The notes under the pieces are model-generated. The model saw only the letters and a program-made list of their open reading frames with translations, made no database searches and was not told where the DNA came from. Of a stretch of DNA of 64,000 nucleotides, positions 33,661-44,261 are shown piece by piece; positions within the stretch are counted from its first letter, which is position 1, and every line of letters begins with the position of its first letter. The DNA comes from Selaginella moellendorffii (taxonomy: Eukaryota; Streptophyta; Lycopodiopsida; Selaginellales; Selaginellaceae): contig NW_003314294.1 in assembly GCF_000143415.4 (NCBI RefSeq), forward strand, positions 238,616 to 302,615, read 5' to 3'. The translations under genes were made by a program, and so were the position numbers.

Positions 33661-34895
33661 ATTTCTTTGATGTTCAAATGGTATAAAACCTTTATAGGTG
33701 GTTTAGAACCTAGAACAATTTCAATTCAATGATCAACCTTACAGCTAGGGTGGTTATCCTTTAGAAAGATAATTCCTTACTAACAACTTCAATATTTCCA
33801 TTGGCACAAGATCAACCCTATCACTGATTCTAATTGGGTCACTATCACCCCTAGCTTCCATCACTTATACCTAGAAGGTTCAACACCCCTTCTTAGCTGC
33901 TTTTTAATTAGCTCTCACAATAAAAAAATTAGCATCCTAATCCCTTGAGGAGCATTTTTGCAACTGGAAGGACACATCTGACTTTAATATGATGTAACTT
34001 TGTCCAACACTATAAATACCTTTAATATATTTGTTGAAAACATCCATATTAAACATCATTTGAAGGTTTGGTATCTTTAACATTACCAAATCTAATATTT
34101 CTTTCCACTCAAGAGGCATATCTATAGAGTGTAGAGAGTGTCTTGAACCTATAGTGCTGTTCTTATGTCCCAATTTGTGATCTAGCAAAAGAGAATTAAA
34201 AGCTAGGTCAAGAATGCTAAACCTAAATAAATTACACATATATTTATGTTAATAATAAAGATATAATTTTAATTATATTAAGTGTTTTAGATGATATCAT
34301 TTAGTTTCATGGTTATAGTTACTGACTTATAATTTTCTAAACTATATATGATAAAGAAATTAATGTAAATTTATTAGATTTATTATTTTATCACAAAATT
34401 TGTAGTTTTAGAATTATTTTTTCTTAAATTTTTTTTATGCATTATATATGAGTAAACTGTTTGCATCTTTTAAAAATTAATAATGTGCATGAAATTATAT
34501 GATTATCATTCAATAAAATGATGGTATATTACATTTATATACAGTATATTTTAATAGTTTATTATTAGTTACATGTTTGAAATCCTTTTCATATGATGTT
34601 TAATGTAGAATTTTTTATAATTTGATAATACCAATATATTAATAAACCATAAGATTATTATTATGGAAGAAACTAAAATGTGGAAAGTCGTCAAATGTGT
34701 TTTCTAAATATTAAAAAAAATTAATAATTTATTTTCCATTGGATTTAAAACATAACATTGTGGAAAGATGGAAAGAATATTCATTGCAAAAGGAAGTGAC
34801 ATACTTCTTGGTATAAGTTCAGTGGGCTCTGCATATTGTATGTGGCCTTTCAGACAAATTTGATAAACAAGAAAATGCTAACTTCTAAAAGTCTT
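33661..34895. other. AT-rich sequence upstream of the gypsy remnant, and 3' flank of the L1 gene
   Basis: A 100-codon open stretch on the minus strand (33937-34239) shows no recognised domain. The rest is extremely AT-rich. Some of it may be decayed Gag/protease sequence of the neighbouring element. Confidence 0.35.
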
Positions 34896-36320
34896 TCATG
34901 GTGACTTCAGCACAGGTACTTTGAAATCCCGCACCTGACTAACATTCACTCGTATCGAAGGTCCCATGGTGGAACAGATGTAAATGGATTTCCAGTAGAC
35001 ACCTTTAGCTCCTTTGGGCTTGTTTGTCTCCACAGAGTTCTGGAGAAACACAAGGAAACATAAAGTTCCAGAGCCAGGATCTTTATACTTACAATCACAG
35101 CTAGAAGATTCAAGAGGAGATCCTCGTCCTCAAAGTTCGTCTTCCCGAATGGAATGTGAACGATTCCTGTTTTGTCAACTTTGTACTCTACTTTCCCGCC
35201 TTTAAACTCTCCAATTGCCTGAGAACGAACGCATTTCAGGAAGAGAAAGAAACGAACGCGAGGAAGTGCGTACAGTTGGAAGGTCCGTCGTCACAGTCCC
35301 TGCCTTGGGATTTGGCATCAGTCCTCGAGGCCCCAGCAGTCTACCAAGCTTTGCAACCTGGAGAACGCAAACATTTCATGCTGAGACACATGATCCATCA
35401 AAATATCACCTTTGGCATCATATCTGGAGTAGCCAGCAGCTTGTCGAACTCCATGAAGCCACCAGCGATTTGCTCGATCAATTCCTCTCCTCCTACAACG
35501 TCAGCTCCAGCGGTCTTGGCTTCCCCTTGCTTCTCTCCTTCCAGTGCCAGAGAAAACCACACGTCAAGTGCGCAAGTTCGTTTAAAACAAAACCATTACC
35601 TTGCGTAAGAACAGCTATTCGGACCTCTTTCCCAGTTCCCTTTGGCAGAGTCACCTGGAAACGAAGCACTTGAAAGAAACCTCTTGGAAGATCCAAAAAG
35701 GATGGAATTTAGATAGAGAACTTCCACTCACAGTAGCACGGAGCTGCTGGTCATTGTACTTGGGATCGATGTTAAGTCGGCAGTGAACTTCAGCGGTTTC
35801 AACGAATTTGGTCGACGCGGTCTCCTTCATCAATCGCAGAGCGGTCTGTGGATCATACTCCTGCCTCTTGACACGCAGTTTCTGCAGCTCTAGAAATCTC
35901 TTCGATCTTCTCTGCAAAGAAAGGACGCAAAGAAAACCACTGTGTCAATCCTCCACCGCAAGAAAAATCCATTCCACAAACCAAAGTAAAGAATCAGCTC
36001 ACTCTATCGCTCTTGTTGGGCAGCGCAGCCTTCCCCTTCTTGGGCTTGACCGCGGGCGTGGATGCCACTGCCTCCTCCGTCTCCTCCTCCTCATCCTCCA
36101 CTGAGACCTCCGCCACGGCCACCACCGCCATCACTCTCGCCCTTCCTCTCAATCGCCATGGCTGGAGAGAAGAGAATGCCGCTGCCAAGGACGCCGACGA
36201 AGACCTCAACCTGGACAATCTGCAAGCCTGGAGCCTGGAAATCCCTCGTGATGGCAATGCCGAGCATTGCGATGACGCTGCGAGATCTAGAAATCCTAGC
36301 GTCGCTGCCGTCGCGCACAT
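34896..36320 (-). CDS. Plastid 50S ribosomal protein L1, 344 aa, 7 exons
   Basis: Minus-strand exons: 36003-36320, 35732-35911, 35600-35654, 35410-35537, 35274-35357, 35093-35218, 34896-35039. Reading frame is kept throughout and all borders are GT/AG. The first ~70 residues are Ser/Arg/Ala-rich like a chloroplast transit peptide, followed by an acidic stretch (DEEEETEEA). The body is classic L1: [85 protein letters not shown] and [15 protein letters not shown]1 binds 23S rRNA at the L1 stalk of the plastid ribosome. The C-terminus ([13 protein letters not shown]) is also family-like. Introns are 53-100 bp. Its start lies only 150 bp from the stop codon of the next minus-strand gene. Confidence 0.95.
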
Positions 36321-36470
36321 CCCGTTTCCCCCACTCCCAGAGATCTCTTGTGGTGGATAACGCGAAAAGAGGAATATACCTCCCTTTAGATGTAAATGAT
36401 AAACCCTAACTAAGCCCTAGAAATTTACAACCTTTAAGCCCTTGCCTTTAGGGTTCTTCGTGGATTAATC

Positions 36471-36986
36471 CTATCTTCTTGTTTGCTTCTTCCTAGCGCT
36501 GGCTTGGGCGGGCGATTCTCCTCCTCCTCCCCCTCCTCCTCCAGCTCCAGTGGCGCTACTCTCGAGCGAAGCTTTCGATTCCGCGAAAGATTTTAACGGA
36601 GGACTCCTGGAAAACCAAAGAACAAGGAAGAAATCCACCACGAAAACTAGAAATCCCAGCTCACTTGGTAGCTCTTATCACAAATCCCTCGATCGGCATC
36701 GTGCTCTCGTACACCGGATCTGCGCAAGGAAGCATCAATCGAATTCACTCGCCTCTTCTCTCGCGTTACCGTTCGCCCCGAGAACCTGGGAGGAGAAGTA
36801 CTTGTGATGGATCCAGCGCACATAATCCCTCTCGTATTCCCGGTACTTGGCCGCATTGGAGGCCTCGGACGAGGCATCTCTGCGAGATTTCAAAGCGGGA
36901 GATCAGCGCGTAGCTGGGATCGAGGATACTCACAGCGCGATCTTGGCCTGCTTGGACGACGTCGTGGCCGTGGGCGAGGCCTCCAT
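36471..36986 (-). CDS. Small conserved plant protein of unknown function, 117 aa, 4 exons
   Basis: Minus-strand exons: 36934-36986, 36770-36879, 36665-36719, 36471-36606, all GT/AG. The protein begins MEASPTATTSSKQAKIALDA. It has a core KYREYERDYVRWIHHKYFSS ... DPVYESTMPIEGFVIRATKS followed by a low-complexity Gly run and a basic tail (ARKKQTRR). The spacing of aromatic and charged residues in the core is the kind kept in small plant-specific proteins, but no named family can be given. The exon 2 end was chosen at GAACG|GTAACG because only that phase joins to exon 3 without a stop. It shares a 177-bp divergent promoter with the gene at 37164 and sits 150 bp upstream of plastid L1. Confidence 0.75.
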
Positions 36987-37163
36987 CGCCCAGATTTTAG
37001 GGTTTCCATGGCCCGGGAAGCATATTCGTTGTCACGCCCGTACAACAAAGCATATTCTCTGATAATTGTGCAAAAGCATATTCCTTGTCATATCCGTACA
37101 AAATGCATATTTCCCTGATACACTTCCTTGTACGGCAGGGTATGGGTGGATGATGAAGTGGAA
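36987..37163. promoter_or_regulatory. Divergent promoter with four GCATATT-containing repeats
   Basis: Between two head-to-head start codons there are four imperfect units of about 26-30 bp. Three begin AGCATATTC (37019, 37049, 37075) and one TGCATATTTCC (37104). Several are followed by TTGTCA..CCGTACAA words. The arrangement suggests repeated binding sites or a local expansion. The same AGCATATTC word occurs in the PPR 5' leader at 821. No factor is assigned. Confidence 0.6.
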
Positions 37164-38173
37164 ATGACCGCTTTCTTTCCACATCGAGAACAACAAGAAA
37201 ATCCTAACGAGGATGAGGACGATAGCGATGGCGATGCCCGCGCTCGTCCTCCTCCTCTCTCCGCCTGGATCCTGCGATTCAAGCCAGTGATCGAAGGTGA
37301 GTCTGATCAGGGAACCACGAGGAGCGGGCGAATGCGTCGATCGCGCTCCTGCTCCTCGGTTCTACTGCCCGAATTCTCGATCAAGCGGCCCCAGCACGAA
37401 GAATGCCACGAGCCGCTGGAGGATTGGCTGCTCCACCGGCATTCCATTTCTTCCCCTTCTTTCTCGCAGGATCCCGCCAAGAAATCCCGTTCCAATTCCA
37501 GCAGCCTCTCTCGCAGCCTCGACAGGAGCTCCTTCCTCCTCGCTCCCAATTCGTCGGCGCGCGAGGCTCCACGGCGTATCATTCGAGGGTTCGTCGCCGC
37601 CACGGACAGCCAAGAACCGCAAGATTCCCTTTGCGGCTTTCTCAAAGCCAATGCTCCACTGCCATACAGCAGCTATCAAGGATCCAATCCTCGCGACAAA
37701 CAAGGATTGGATCCAGCAAAAGGATTAGCATCCCTGCTCACCGAATCATCCACAAGTAAGCTCGATTCCAAAAAATCGGATTTTTAGCTTCGATTCCTTG
37801 CACAGATCGTCACCAAGAACAATCCCAGCATGAGCTTCATCAGGTAGGCAAAACTTCGAGGAGAAAAATCTCATTTTGCCTGGTTTGCTTGCAGCAATCT
37901 GGATCAAACCAGGAGAACTTTGTCCATCCGGAGTCTGTTCTAACCCGACCGCTCTACACCAAACGGCAATCCATCCGCAAGGAAGGGTCGTGGATCAACC
38001 GATGGTCGGACGAAAACTTGGCCTCGGTCTCTGGCCTCGGCTACGTTCCCAGCGCCGCTGCCATGGCGATCATCAGTAAATCTTACACGAGCTCACTCAC
38101 AACACCGTCATGGTCTAACTCGATCGAGGCCTGGCAGTCGGACGCCGACTCCAAGGATGCTCGTCGCTGGTAG
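37164..38173 (+). CDS. Plant protein of unknown function, 302 aa, 3 exons
   Basis: Exons are 37164-37755, 37806-37843 (38 nt) and 37895-38173, with introns of only 50 and 51 bp. The ATG at 37164 is the first in frame. No domain is recognised. The protein is hydrophilic: an acidic N-terminus (EDEDDSDGD), a Ser/Arg-rich middle (RMRRSRSCSSVLLPEFSIKR; EDWLLHRHSISS), and a C-terminal block with KEGSWINRWSDENLASVSG and PSWSNSIEAWQSDADSKDA. No signal peptide or membrane segment is present. A GTGAGT within exon 1 (about 37296) could be a splice donor, but removing it breaks the frame to exon 2, so it is treated as coding. It is divergently paired with the gene at 36471-36986. Confidence 0.75.
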
Positions 38174-38483
38174 CAACTAGGAAACTGTAGTAGGTAACTT
38201 TTTTCTTTCTTTCAAAGTTCTCAAAGTTCATCTGCATCTGCGAATAACATATTAAAAACCAAGGCAGCGATTTCGAAAATGAAAAAGCCTGCGAGTAGCG
38301 TAGCTATGTAGTAACAACTTACTGAATGGTGGTTCTTTAGACAAAATATAATATGCCAGTATGGACAAGGTACAATGGACTGCACAACAAAAAACAAAGA
38401 AATTTTCATGGTCGCTCGTCAGTACTTTTTTTGCTAATATAGACAAAGCACCAGACACACCTGATTTCTCCCAGATTTGATTC
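38174..38483. other. Convergent 3' intergenic region
   Basis: 310 bp between two convergent stop codons, AT-rich, presumably containing both 3' UTRs. No separate gene is seen. Confidence 0.6.
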
Positions 38484-40448
38484 TCACTGCGCCTCGACTG
38501 CATCATTTTCGGAAGCTACAGGAGGAGCTGCCGGATTCTTAGCGACGTCGGACAACTCCAGCGACGCGGTCTGCGTTCCTTTCAGATCACCGGCATTCGT
38601 ACTCTCAGGCTCCACACCTATAAAAGTGAATACACAAAAGGAATGAAAACATAGCTGAGAGACAACCAAGGCCGGAGAAAAGAGAAGTAACAGTCGCGTA
38701 CCTTTGTTCGTTGACGCATCTCCAGCATCCTCGGACCCGGGCTGCACCACTACTTCGTTGACTACCTCTTCCTGATCCCTTGGAGCGGCCTCCACCACTT
38801 CTTCAGCCTTGGCTCCATCGCTTGGATTGTTTTCCTGCGCTGCAACCTCTGGAAGGCCCTCATTTGCGTAATCCTCAATGCCTATCTGCTGCTGCTTGTC
38901 ATCGACTACAGGAGCTTCCTCTGGCTTCACGTCTTCATTCCACTTGCCAATCTCGAACTTCGCGTCGGATGGAACTCCGTAAAACGATATGTCAGTGTCC
39001 GTCTTGTTAGCTTCCTGATCGGCAGATGCCTGTGCCTTTGTCAATGCGTTCCCTTCGTCCGCGGCCTTCTTCACTGCGGCAGCCATATCGACCTGCTGTT
39101 GGACACCGCCTTGGCCTAAGTTGACAACCTCGTGAGGACCACCGTCGTCGGTATCCATGGCCGTGACCCCGCCGTGCTCCTCGGATTGAGAAGGAAAGCC
39201 GGAGAGGATGTCCGCGAACGGAAACGCGGCGTTGGGATCCGATAAGTACGTCGATGGGAAGCCGTGGGTGTCGACAGTCTGGTAGAGAGCGTGGTTGGCT
39301 TGGTCTTCTTCCTTGATCCGGGGCTGCTGCTTTTGAAGCATCGACTCACCAGGCTCCTCCTTCGGCTCCACTCCAGATGGAGAAGCTCCTGGCGACATTC
39401 CTTCCTGCTTTCGCCGGACTCCACGAGCAGACCTTGGCGAAGTGATATGCATCTCGTCGCCCTGGCTCTCTTCCTTCCCTTTCTCCGAGGGATCCAGCTT
39501 CGCTCCAATCAAGCCGCCGACTCTAGGCTCCAGACGAACACCATTCCGCCGTAGCTCAGACCTGGCATGTATCTCTGCTCTAGCAGCCTGTGCCGCGATG
39601 TCAAGCGCAGCCTTGGCGGCAAGAGCAGCCTTGGCCGCAGCTTGGGCTTTCGCAAGAGCCGTCGCCTTTGCGTTAGCGGCAGCTCTAGCAGCAGCCTGGG
39701 CAGCGTTCTTCGCCGCTTGCAACGCTTCCTGGGCTTGATTAACACTTGGCTTTGGAGGAAGTACCTGCTTGCTATCCTCTTCCATGGGAGCCTCAGTAGT
39801 CGGAGTAGTAGCAGCAGTAGTAGCGCTAGGATTGGCAGCAGCACTAGGATCATCACCCTCGCTCTTGACAGTCCGGGCCTTTTTGTGCGATGGGCTTGCC
39901 GGGCTGGTACTCTCCTCGTTCTTGTTCCTACACTCGGGACAAGTATACGCATTTGGGTCGAGAGCCGCGCCGGGAGAGTTCTTCGTCTCGCATTCTACGT
40001 GAACCGATCGCTTGCACTGTCCACAGTTGAGCCAGATCTTAGGATCACCCAGAGTCCCCGCGTCCTGGTAAGTGACGAGGCAGTAGGGGCAGAACATATT
40101 CATGCTGTAGAGCATGGTGCAAGTGTTGCACAGCCGCTGGTAAACCCCACTCTTCTTCACGCGCCGCCAAGCGCTGTTCTCTTTGCTCCCACACCACGAG
40201 CAGCTCTCGTCGGATTTTCCCCCCGGCGCACCCGATCCCAGGCCAGGCGCTGCTCCTGCCACTGCCGCCGGGCCTGGAAGAGCTCCCACAGCTCCAGCGC
40301 CGCCCTGGTCGACCGCCACGGCCGCGATTCCCCCTTCCGCCATACCTTTGCTCGGATCACTGGCGCCGCGGTTGAGCAGACGCTTGCGAGGAGGCAAACA
40401 ACCTTCTGGCGCTCCAGCCGTTGCCACTCCCGCGTCGGCGTCCTCCAT
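38484..40448 (-). CDS. GATA-like and PHD zinc-finger protein, 626 aa, 2 exons
   Basis: Minus-strand exons 38702-40448 and 38484-38617. The 84-bp intron keeps the frame open, so an unspliced form 28 residues longer is possible. The ATG at 40448 was preferred over the adjacent GTG. After an Ala/Gly-rich N-terminus comes CSWCG...CNTC (Cys83, 86, 107, 110), a GATA-like C-x2-C-x20-C-x2-C knot. It is followed directly by a C4HC3 PHD-type set (Cys120, 123, 142, 145, His150, Cys153, 170, 173). A nuclear-localisation-like KKARTVK follows, then a long Ala-rich helix (about 225-280) and an acidic, low-complexity C-terminal half. A nuclear chromatin or transcription role is inferred. The exact orthologue is not named. 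Confidence 0.88.
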   Translation of the reverse strand: MEDADAGVATAGAPEGCLPPRKRLLNRGASDPSKGMAEGGIAAVAVDQGGAGAVGALPGPAAVAGAAPGLGSGAPGGKSDESCSWCGSKENSAWRRVKKSGVYQRLCNTCTMLYSMNMFCPYCLVTYQDAGTLGDPKIWLNCGQCKRSVHVECETKNSPGAALDPNAYTCPECRNKNEESTSPASPSHKKARTVKSEGDDPSAAANPSATTAATTPTTEAPMEEDSKQVLPPKPSVNQAQEALQAAKNAAQAAARAAANAKATALAKAQAAAKAALAAKAALDIAAQAARAEIHARSELRRNGVRLEPRVGGLIGAKLDPSEKGKEESQGDEMHITSPRSARGVRRKQEGMSPGASPSGVEPKEEPGESMLQKQQPRIKEEDQANHALYQTVDTHGFPSTYLSDPNAAFPFADILSGFPSQSEEHGGVTAMDTDDGGPHEVVNLGQGGVQQQVDMAAAVKKAADEGNALTKAQASADQEANKTDTDISFYGVPSDAKFEIGKWNEDVKPEEAPVVDDKQQQIGIEDYANEGLPEVAAQENNPSDGAKAEEVVEAAPRDQEEVVNEVVVQPGSEDAGDASTNKGTRLLLLFSPALVVSQLCFHSFCVFTFIGVEPESTNAGDLKGTQTASLELSDVAKNPAAPPVASENDAVEAQ

Positions 40449-41820
40449 CACTCACCCTAAAGCCACCATCAGTGAGCTAGGGTTAGGGCTTGGCTCCAAA
40501 ACCCCAGAAAAGCTCTGGCTCGTCCACGTCAGACCCATTTTCTTGGAGAAGTAACGGTCCCCGGTTCGAGTCCTTTGGAGGGAGGCTCTCTATCCAACAA
40601 AGCAATGATGGCATCCCGTGGGACACATGAAGAAATGAGGACGTGGTGGCGCGCGCTTTAAAAGTCCCATTTCAAACACCAACGAGCCAAAATCCCCAGG
40701 CCCTAAAGTCCACCACCTTTGACAAACTCCCATGCAAAAAAGCCGCGATCTCTCAAATCCAAAGAATGTGACGACATTGAAGAGAATAAAAATCTCCGAT
40801 GATTCCAGTTTCCAATCACCCCAAAATTCTGATAAAAGACCCAAGTCTTTGCTCAGTGCAGCAAATGCCCTTTGCGGGCATTTGTTTCAAGCCGTTTTTC
40901 TCTCGACTGTAGGAAAAAGTCGCCAGGACAAGTAGATTAAACAAAGCAAACACATCCATCCCGTGCGCTCTTACGTCCGTACTTAGACTTTCAAGCAATC
41001 ACTCACTCCAGTCGACCAGTAAGTACGGATTAGATTATGGACAGGATAGCTCCCTCACTCATCACTCAACCATTCAAATCCCATTTCGTGTGTGCGAGCC
41101 AGAGCTTTCATCCACTGCTGCGGCAAACAACGAACGACCATCCCTGTCGATGTCTCTCCGTTTTGCTTTGATCTTATCTCCATCCCCCGTGCCGTGGATC
41201 ACTCATAGCTAAGTTTTCATGTCGAGTTGTTCATCGTGTTTGGAGTTTTAATCCGGAAACCGGTCAATAGGGGCCGATCCGATCGGATCGGATCACTTGG
41301 GTTGGTTGGCATCGCCGGGAGAAACCGACCCACGAACCGAATTCCCACTTTTTAAAGCGCCCACACAGAGATCTTTGAGACGCACTCTGTCTTGTCTGCC
41401 AAAGAAGCCCTCTTTGGATGCATGACCGATGAACCGATTCCCAGGGGGGGGCTTGTCCCTTTTTCCGCTTCTCTTTTCTCGCATTCCATTGTCAAAAAGG
41501 GGCTCTTTTGTTGCGAGACAATGCAGCGTCTGGGCGGCATTGCAGTGCATGGTACCATGTAAAAGCATTTGCCGGCTCCAGGGTTTTTAAAGGAGGGCCA
41601 AGAAAACTAGCAAAGAAAGAGCGCGCTCCCAAAAGAGAGAGAAAAAGAGAAAAAAAAAAAAAGAGAAGAAAGCAAATTAAAATAAAGGAAAGAGAGAGCA
41701 GCTCTCTCGCCAAATGCCTTGATAGGCATTTAGCTTGCGAGCGAGCTCTCGGCTATGGATCTGGGCTCTCTAGTCTTCTTCTCCCACCCCTTGTTCTAAA
41801 TCTACCATACGTTGCTGGCA
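40449..41820. other. 1.37-kb divergent intergenic region
   Basis: Separates two divergent genes (minus-strand start at 40448, plus-strand start at 41821). It contains an A/G-rich leader-like tract at about 41630-41700 (GAGAGAAAAAGAG and an A-run), plausibly in the 5' UTR of the downstream gene. A perfect short palindrome-like TCCGATCGGATCGGATC lies at about 41279. No coding sequence is supported. Confidence 0.5.
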
Positions 41821-43927
41821 ATGTCTTACTACTCCTCCTCCTCGAGCTTTGGAGCCGCGGATTCGATGCCCAAGAGCGCCCAGCAGCAGCTGGAATCACT
41901 CCCCGATCCCAGCGATCGCGACCAGGACGACGATTTCGTGGCCGGGCTGGTGGAGCAAATGGCGCACTCGATGCTGGACGAGGAAGAGTGCGGCGGGGAC
42001 GAAGGGTACCCCGCCACTACTGCCGCCGCAACACCGCTGTGGCCGCCGCTCCACGAAACTCAGGTGTGCTAAGAGCTTGAACCGCGAGCGAGCGAGCGAG
42101 AGAGAGAGAAAAGGAAGGAATGTAGCTTAGATTTGGTGTTGGGTTCTTCTTGTTTGTCTCTTCCTTGCTTGTTTCTTGCTGTTCTTCTCCGTAGCGAGAG
42201 ATTCTCATCGATTCTTTGGTGGTTTTTTTTTTTTTCTTTGTAGCGGAGAAGCGGGTGGAGCTCCACGAAATCCAGCCCCAGCCCCGCGGTATCGCCGCCG
42301 ACGCCGCTCCACCACTTCGGTCACGAATCCGAGCTGCCGCCGCCGCGCGGCAGCGATGCGTGGGAGCTGCTCCATCTGGCGGCGCAGGAAGTGATGCGTC
42401 TCAAGATGGGCGGCGGCGGCGGCGGCGGAGAGGTTCCTTGTTCTTCTTCGTGTTCTTTCTCTTCTTGTTCTTCTTCTTCCTCTGCCGGCTCTTGCTCCTC
42501 GCCCCCATCTTCGTCGAGTTCCTTGTTTTCTCGCGACGAGATCCGAGCTTACAACCGAGCCGCGTCAATGTACCACTCGATCGGCACCGCCAAGAACAGT
42601 GGCATCGTCGAGTGCTGTGGAAGCAAGCCTGTTGGTTGTGCGTTTGGGCAGCAGCAACTTGACTGGAAGCAGCAGCAGCAGCAGCGAAGTACTCAGCGCC
42701 ATTACCAGGTATGATCGAGCTCTTTCTTCGCAAAGTTCGTTTTTTTTTTTTTCTGTTTTTTTTTCCGTGTTCTTGGGCGTGCTCTGCCAGTTTCTCTGGT
42801 GTGTTGAGAATCGTACAGACATTTTGATTTGTTTGATGGATCGTTATCTTTGTTGGTCGCCCAGAGCGCGTGACCCTGTGGATTTGTGGATTCATGCGTG
42901 TTTGCTTGTACATCGATCTCCTCGCTTTCACTTTTCTTTGTCAAGTTTAGTGGTGTTTTTGTTAAGTTCGTTCTTGGTTTCTCAGTGCGCGTTCCTTAGA
43001 TTTAGATTTGATCTCTGTGCTTTCGAGGGCGATGATTAAATGGGATTTGATGCGTTGGTGCTACTTTTGTCAGTGTTGCTTTAGATTTTCTTGGTGTTTG
43101 AAAGTTTAGATTTTTAATGCTTGTTCTTTCTCGTGGTTCTTCGTTCGTTTGGAACTCAAGTTTTTGCAATGATTCCTTGCGCAGAATGCTTTGAATCCAG
43201 CAGCTGGGATCGTTCCAGTCGCCTGGAACAGGCGAGCTCGATCACCTCGATCTCTCCAGCAGCAGCAGCAGCAAGCTCGACATATCGCGAGCAGCCGGAA
43301 CTTGCATCAAACTTCTTCCACTCGATCATCAAACATCCACCACTCGGCTGGATCATCGCTCTTCTCGTCACAATGGCCAGCGGCATCCAGCGTAAAGTCT
43401 CACACCACCGCCACCACCGCTAATGGCGGCACTGGAATGCGAGCCGTGTTCTTGAGAGGCCCCGGATTCGGAAGCAGCACCTCCAACGGGACGGGAGTGT
43501 TTCTCCCGCAAGCCACCGCTCCCACTGCCAGCAGCAATCGCGATCCACAAAAACGAAAGCCACGTAAGTGAAGTGATCATCTCTTGATGGTCAAGAAGTT
43601 CTCACCGTTTTAAATTGCTCTTCGTTTGATCCATCCATCCAGCTTGCTCCACGGTGCTACTCCCTTCCCGGATAGTCGAAGTTCTCAACCTCAACGTCGA
43701 TGATCTGGAGTGCCAACCGCATCCATCGCTTGGTACTACTGGTAAGTTCTCGTAGAGTTCTTCCCAAGTTCTTGGATTGACATAGATTTTGGTGCTGGAA
43801 CGTCGCAGATCACTCGAGCAGCGATGATTATCTGAGCGTCCATCTCTCCAAATCCTACTCGGCGTGCTCTCCAACGCGGTGGCACTCCACTGCGGAGCAC
43901 GCTCTCCCAACGGAGTGGACTTACTGA
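41821..43927 (+). CDS. Plant protein of unknown function, 434 aa, 5 exons, Ser/Gln-rich
   Basis: Exons: 41821-42063, 42244-42708, 43185-43563, 43643-43741, 43809-43927. All borders are GT/AG and the frame is continuous. The protein opens MSYYSSSSSFGAADSMPKSA with an acidic patch (DDDFVAGLVEQMAHSMLDEE). It then has a helix AWELLHLAAQEVMRLKMGG, low-complexity Gly, Ser/Cys and Gln stretches, and a segment NPAAGIVPVAWNRRARSP. A conserved-looking block GMRAVFLRGPGFGSS...GTGVFLPQ follows, then CSTVLLPSRIVEVLNLNVDD, and it ends LPTEWTY. These last blocks resemble a plant-only family seen in angiosperms, but no biochemical role is recognised. Intron 2 is 476 bp, long for this window. The low-complexity sequence makes exon 2 the least certain part. 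Confidence 0.78.
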
Positions 43928-44077
43928 GCTAGCGAGCTCGAGCTAGCGCATCACAGCCGTCCATCCAGAGGCCATCCTCACCGGAGCCGTCCGATCCCTC
44001 GTCATGTGGATAGAAATAAGTACCAGGGTCTCTTCTCACTTTCATACAAACTCTATGATAGCTTGTAAGATTTTTTG

Positions 44078-44083
44078 AATAAA
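44078..44083 (+). terminator. Polyadenylation signal AATAAA
   Basis: AATAAA lies 151 bp after the stop codon of the 434-residue protein and about 180 bp before the PILS start, a suitable 3' end signal. Confidence 0.5.
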
Positions 44084-44261
44084 ACATAGTCCTTTGAGTA
44101 TATTCTCTAGATGGATATTTTCTTAGGGTTCTTGGGATAAAAGAGCCCTAAAATCAATGGAATATCCATTAGGGCTAGATCGAGTTCGCTGTCCGATCGC
44201 ATCCTAGCGAGGCATCGCATCGCGTCCTCTCTCCGGCCAGGTCTTGGAATCTAGGGCTGCT

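Noticed and set aside
37296-37395. Possible intron (GTGAGT...CAG) within exon 1 of the 302-residue gene
   Set aside because: Removing it shifts the frame so that it no longer joins to exon 2. The unspliced frame continues smoothly.
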